DNA of 64,000 nucleotides. Source: Muscardinus avellanarius. Taxonomy: Eukaryota > Chordata > Mammalia > Rodentia > Gliridae. The position numbers and the translations under genes were made by a program. The notes below the pieces were generated by a model. That model searched no databases and had not been told where the DNA came from. It worked only from the letters and a program-made list of their open reading frames with translations. Of this stretch, positions 59,841 through 64,000 are shown in pieces (the first letter of the stretch is position 1; every line of letters begins with the position of its first letter). The stretch covers positions 25,913,300 to 25,977,299 of the forward strand of contig OY726560.1 in the NCBI GenBank assembly GCA_963383645.1. Reading direction: 5' to 3'.

Positions 59841-61899
59841 TTCCAACTGTGTGTTCTTTGCCTTACCGAGACATAAAGAAGAAATTTTGTCCACTGTGTA
59901 CCAAGCTCTGTCCCTAGCTCATAGGACCACTTTTAAGCTCGTGGTGAATACATTTTATTTTTCTCCAGCATTTGAAAAGTGCATTTTCTTCCTTACTAGA
60001 ATGTAGACAAGACATTTTGTCTAACTTGTTTCCCTCTTTGTGCTTAGCTCATAGGTCATAGCGACCTGGGTTTGCTCCATGGTGATTCTAGATTACCCTG
60101 ATTAAAAGAGAACTATTTCTTAATATATATTTATTTCCATTGATTTTATACTTAAAAATTTGCTGTTGTTCTTTTAGCAAGTTCCTTAATAAATTTACCC
60201 CCAAATGATATAAGGTGGTAAAGATTTTATTATATCAAAGAAAGAAGCATACCCATGCATGTTCCTTTGGCTTTTTTTTTTTTTAGGAATAAAAACAGAA
60301 TAACCATATATTTTCTTATGATGTCCCTATGTATTTCTTTATGATTTATTTGTGCCTAAATATTCTGAAAAGTCTAGACAGTTTCTCAATGAACAAATCT
60401 TAGGATGACCTTTGCCAAATTGAGTAGTTTGAACAAGATGTTAAGTTCACTCCAGTCCTAAAATGGTTTGACTCTGTCATTTAATCCCCAACTATCATTC
60501 ATTTGAATTCTCTAGAATATTATGTATAAGATATATCTGAAAAGTTACCATCTCATTGGCCAATTAAATATTTAAAATGCTCTTAAAGTTCTAGGTCCAA
60601 GCAAGAATGTTAGAACAAAAAGCAATATTAAATCTTAATCATCAAGAAAGAAGGGGGCTAAAAATCTCAAAGTCGTAATGGGCCCCTCAGAAAAAACTAT
60701 AATTCAAGGTCAGCCAGAAAATGCAGTGTAAATAGAGGTTCTTTGGAAGTTGCCTACTTTTTAACTTAGAAATTTTTGTATAAATTACTAGACAAATAGT
60801 TTATGTAGTATTATAACTTTACTGTAATATATAAAATTAACTTATAAAATACATTATCCACTTATTGTAAGCCATGTAAGAAAATATTTTCCTCTTATAA
60901 AAAGAAGCCATATAACATAGACAAAAAAAAGAAATCTGGCTTTAGAAGAAACAGAAGAACCCAAGTATGAAGCTGCTCTTGCTAGGTATATCATTTTTTC
61001 TCTCAGTTCTCTTTCAAAATCTTGAAAATGAGTCGTTTAGTATCACCTGTTGACATTTATGAATAATATGTTGGTGTTCAGCCTGGATTCCACAAAGCCA
61101 TCTTCTTGCATCTGTTCAGTGGATTCCTGATGCCAGGTTTCCTTAGACCTTCTCTAAAAACTTCATGTGTGCTTAATTGTAAATATCAGGCACCAATGCA
61201 ATGTTTGGAAAAATAGTTATGCGGATACAAAAAACTTTAAAAATGATCAATATAATATAGATTAAATAGAAAGAAGCATGCACTCATAGCTTCCATTGTT
61301 AGAGAAAATTTATGCTAAACCTAGCAAATAATAAAAGTATGATCCCCTTGTTACTCAACAGTAACCTCCCAGGTGACCTGAACAGTGTCCAACAGAGGTG
61401 ACATCTCATGGGGAATGAAGCCCCCTCCACCGTGGAGCCAGTATTGCAACCTGAGACTTTATATAGTATTTAAATTTCCTTGTTCAATATGTGCCTATTG
61501 AATTAGGTTATTAGAGAACTGGGCATTGAGAATCCTATGAAGAATAGTATATGCTTTAAAGTATAAGACTATGCCAACAGACATCTTGAATTATTTATGT
61601 TAAAAATGAATTCTCATGGCCTTTGAAAGCACAAAGGAACTTGCACAGCAAGTGATAGCATTTAACTTGATCAAGGCATTTTAAGATTTTTTAAAATAAA
61701 ATAAAAAGCCCACACAGTATCTGGAAGCCTAAGACTTATAGAGTACCTCACTTATGTCTAGACCAACAACCTAGTACTTAATTATTATGAAAAAACTAGG
61801 GTGATAGGAATGCATTTTTAAATTATACAGAGTTCTAAGATGAAATGTTTGCATTATAAAAGGCTTACAGTTCGTGCATTGGAACTACTTTTGGAATGT
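59841..61899. other. Unique AT-rich sequence
   Basis: No gene or repeat recognised. Confidence 0.5.
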
Positions 61900-62310
61900 A
61901 CACTCTTCTAATGACCTTATATTCTGTTATATGGAACTCTTCATTGAAGCAATCCTGTATTTCAAGGTAATTCTTTGAATTTCATGCGAACAGAATAGAA
62001 TTTAACCGAGCAAGCTTCTAACCAGGAGTTAATTAGGAGTGTTTTCCAGGATTTACAAATAATTAAGTCCATTGGAATGCAACAATTATAATATCATTGT
62101 TGACTATCTCATTTTAAGATTAATCAAGCATCAGCATTGGGCTCTTAGAAGAAATACTAAGTAATAGAGCATTCTATCATTGCACTGGTGTGACTGCTGA
62201 TGAAAGAACTGGTGGTTCAATTCTCTTGTGGAATTAAATATGTCAAAACAACTTATACACAGTGGAGCTTATTCTGCATAAAAGCCAAAAAACTTGAAAA
62301 ACTTAAAAGA
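61900..62310. promoter_or_regulatory. Candidate conserved noncoding element
   Basis: Repeat-free, with homeodomain-like words GGAGTTAATTAGGAGTG, AAATAATTAAGTCCATTGG and TAAGATTAATCAAGCATCA close together. No open frame spans it. Inference from texture only. Confidence 0.28.
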
Positions 62311-63259
62311 CAAACATTCATGGCGTGGAAACACAGTAGTACAAGTGAGATAATTTAAAACATTGCTAGAAAACCATTTGAATTTTCTTAGACCAGCCAA
62401 TTTGAATGGCTGTATCCAGGGTGATAATCAAAATACTGAAGAGCCAGCATGGCAGACAATGACCAGGCCCCACAGGTCATGCTGTGCGTTGCGTCTATGG
62501 CCGGCATACACACTCCTTCATACTGCAAGGTTGTGGGGCACAGGGAGATTAAAAAGCAGAGAAGCAGAATCAAGCATCCCAACGAATCCAAGGATAGTAT
62601 CCTAGCTCCGAACTCCCAATCTGGAGATAAAACCAAAGCATTTATTCCCTTTTCAAAAGCCACTAAGCTGACACTAATAACCACAGGGTGAAATTCACTG
62701 GAGTAGCTCCCCTATTTTAACTTAACTCACATTGAATAGTAGAGGGAATGAGTTCTTTTTCAAGTAAAGATTTCTCTCATCCAGTGGCTTTATGTGTGTC
62801 CACTTGAGCAAGACCAAATGTATACATCACCATAAAAATCATGCCTGTGTAAACAGTAATTTGTAGGTATTATCTAGTCAAATTCATCCAAATCAATTGC
62901 CTCTTTGTAGTTTAGGCACTCTAGAAATTGGCAGTGTCTTGTATTTGTCATGAGAGTAGATACATGACCCTTTGCAGGTGTTTTGAAAACGATGTTCATT
63001 TAAATGTGTCTGTAGTAGTTATGCTGATAGTTAATGTGGCTTTCTCAGAATGCCAAGACAACAGTGTGTTTCATATTTTGAACAAGCTTTCATCTTTATC
63101 TAAGACACATGATGAATTCTCTGAAAGCAGGTGTAAAACAGGTGCACTGAGATATCTACACTTGCACACGCAAACATGGGCAAGCTCACACCTGCACACT
63201 CACATGCAGATGAAAATGTTTCTTTTATCAAAGTTCAGAATGATTTAAAATATTGTAGG

Positions 63260-63261
<2 letters not shown>
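62311..63261. other. Unique sequence with overlapping short frames
   Basis: 62363-62691 is open in two plus registers and one minus register (80-98 codons each). Overlap in three frames argues against any one being coding. No motif recognised. The frame at 62928-63248 (106 codons) is cysteine- and histidine-containing but matches nothing I know. Confidence 0.45.

Positions 63262-63305
<44 letters not shown>
63262..63305 (+). repeat. (GT)n microsatellite
   Basis: About 22 GT units. Confidence 0.98.
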
Positions 63306-63307
<2 letters not shown>

Positions 63308-64000
63308 CTAGTTAACGCTGAACCAATGTGACATTCCGAACTTCAAGTTCAGGCACTGGGGGTGGAAGACAGGTTGAATTATATTATTGCCAATACTGTT
63401 TTCCAAATGCCCACTGAACTCTGTTGGTTTTGTTTTATGTTAACCTAGTTTGTTAAACATCTATTTCCAGTCTGATATATCTAGAGCATTATTAATGGTG
63501 ATGCGACATTTTATATGTCAGGCTCTTGAAATGATTTAGGTAAAAGACATTCATTTCCTCTGTTTCAACTAAAATGATAAATTCCTATGTTACATCTGTG
63601 CTTGAGGAAACATCACCAGTGTCATTTCATTTATATAAATACTTGTCAGGTGACCGCCTAATTTTACAGGCATTTGAACCCTATCCAAGCATCCCAAGGC
63701 TGGGGTATTTGCAAGTGCCTTTGTATTTTGGTCTGTGACATCAAACAATCCCCCACTATACATGCACACACCATACCAGAACCACACCACACCACACATC
63801 CAAGCAGTTTGAATGTTATCACATCAAAGGGAAAGATGCCATTGTCTGCAAACTGTCTTAGTTCTGTCAGAATAAATCAATTATAGGACAAAATTAACTT
63901 GACATCGTTTCTCCCAAATGACACCCTCCACCCCCCATTTCCTTCTCAGAAATGTAAATATATAGTATATAATATATTTTTTTTTGTTTGGTGAAAAGAT
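63306..64000. other. Unique sequence
   Basis: No gene recognised; a short imperfect ACCACACC run at about 63777-63797. Confidence 0.5.

Noticed and set aside
62363..62691. Possible small gene (frame starting MADNDQAPQV)
   Set aside because: Three registers on both strands are open together, no motif is recognised, and there is no promoter or splice context.
1..64000. CRISPR array, operon, phage or other bacterial system
   Set aside because: B1-dID, ID, MIR, L2 and L1 elements throughout show this is rodent nuclear DNA; direct repeats present are microsatellites or target duplications.

Overview
This is AT-rich mammalian (rodent) genomic DNA with no intact protein-coding gene that I can support. 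It is most likely intergenic sequence or part of a very large intron. The best clue to the host is the SINE content: about twenty dimeric elements whose left half resembles 7SL-derived B1 and whose right half resembles tRNA-derived ID, the architecture called B1-dID. That family is known from squirrels, dormice, beaver and some hystricognaths, not from mouse and rat. A repeated L1 3' end (start motif on the antisense strand TTATTGGTGCATTGTA) recalls squirrel-type L1. A non-murid rodent, perhaps sciuromorph or beaver, is my inference; the species is not determined.

Layout. 1-9 kb is mostly unique AT-rich DNA with a few SINEs, a hAT-like fossil (about 6.33-6.55 kb) and a 73-bp mini-SINE with a perfect 16-bp target duplication (5.48 kb). 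10-15 kb is SINE-rich with two long TG arrays and a MER5-like fossil. 15-19 kb is largely unique and includes a stretch at 16.2-16.7 kb that looks like a conserved regulatory element. 19-29 kb is dense in SINEs, including a CpG-rich, apparently young copy (27.03 kb) and two retroposons inserted one after the other into the same target (27.81-28.16 kb). 29-34 kb is mostly unique, with a perfect 28-bp palindrome (30.56 kb) and a MIR. 34-38 kb is a cluster of ancient MIR, L2 and other fossils. 38-45 kb is unique DNA with an L1 3' end (42.86-43.12 kb) and another candidate regulatory stretch just before it. 45-49 kb has SINEs plus a diverged local duplication. 52.0-52.9 kb holds an unusually long, once-interrupted reading frame on the minus strand, the only coding-like signal in the window. 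53-60 kb carries MIR, L2 and L1 fossils, SINEs and microsatellites. 60-64 kb is mostly unique.

Nothing here works together as a pathway, operon or defence system. The biology on show is retrotransposition: L1 machinery mobilising B1-dID and ID elements, seen through target duplications, A-tails and repeated use of one site. Possible regulatory elements are inferred only from sequence texture and need cross-species alignment.
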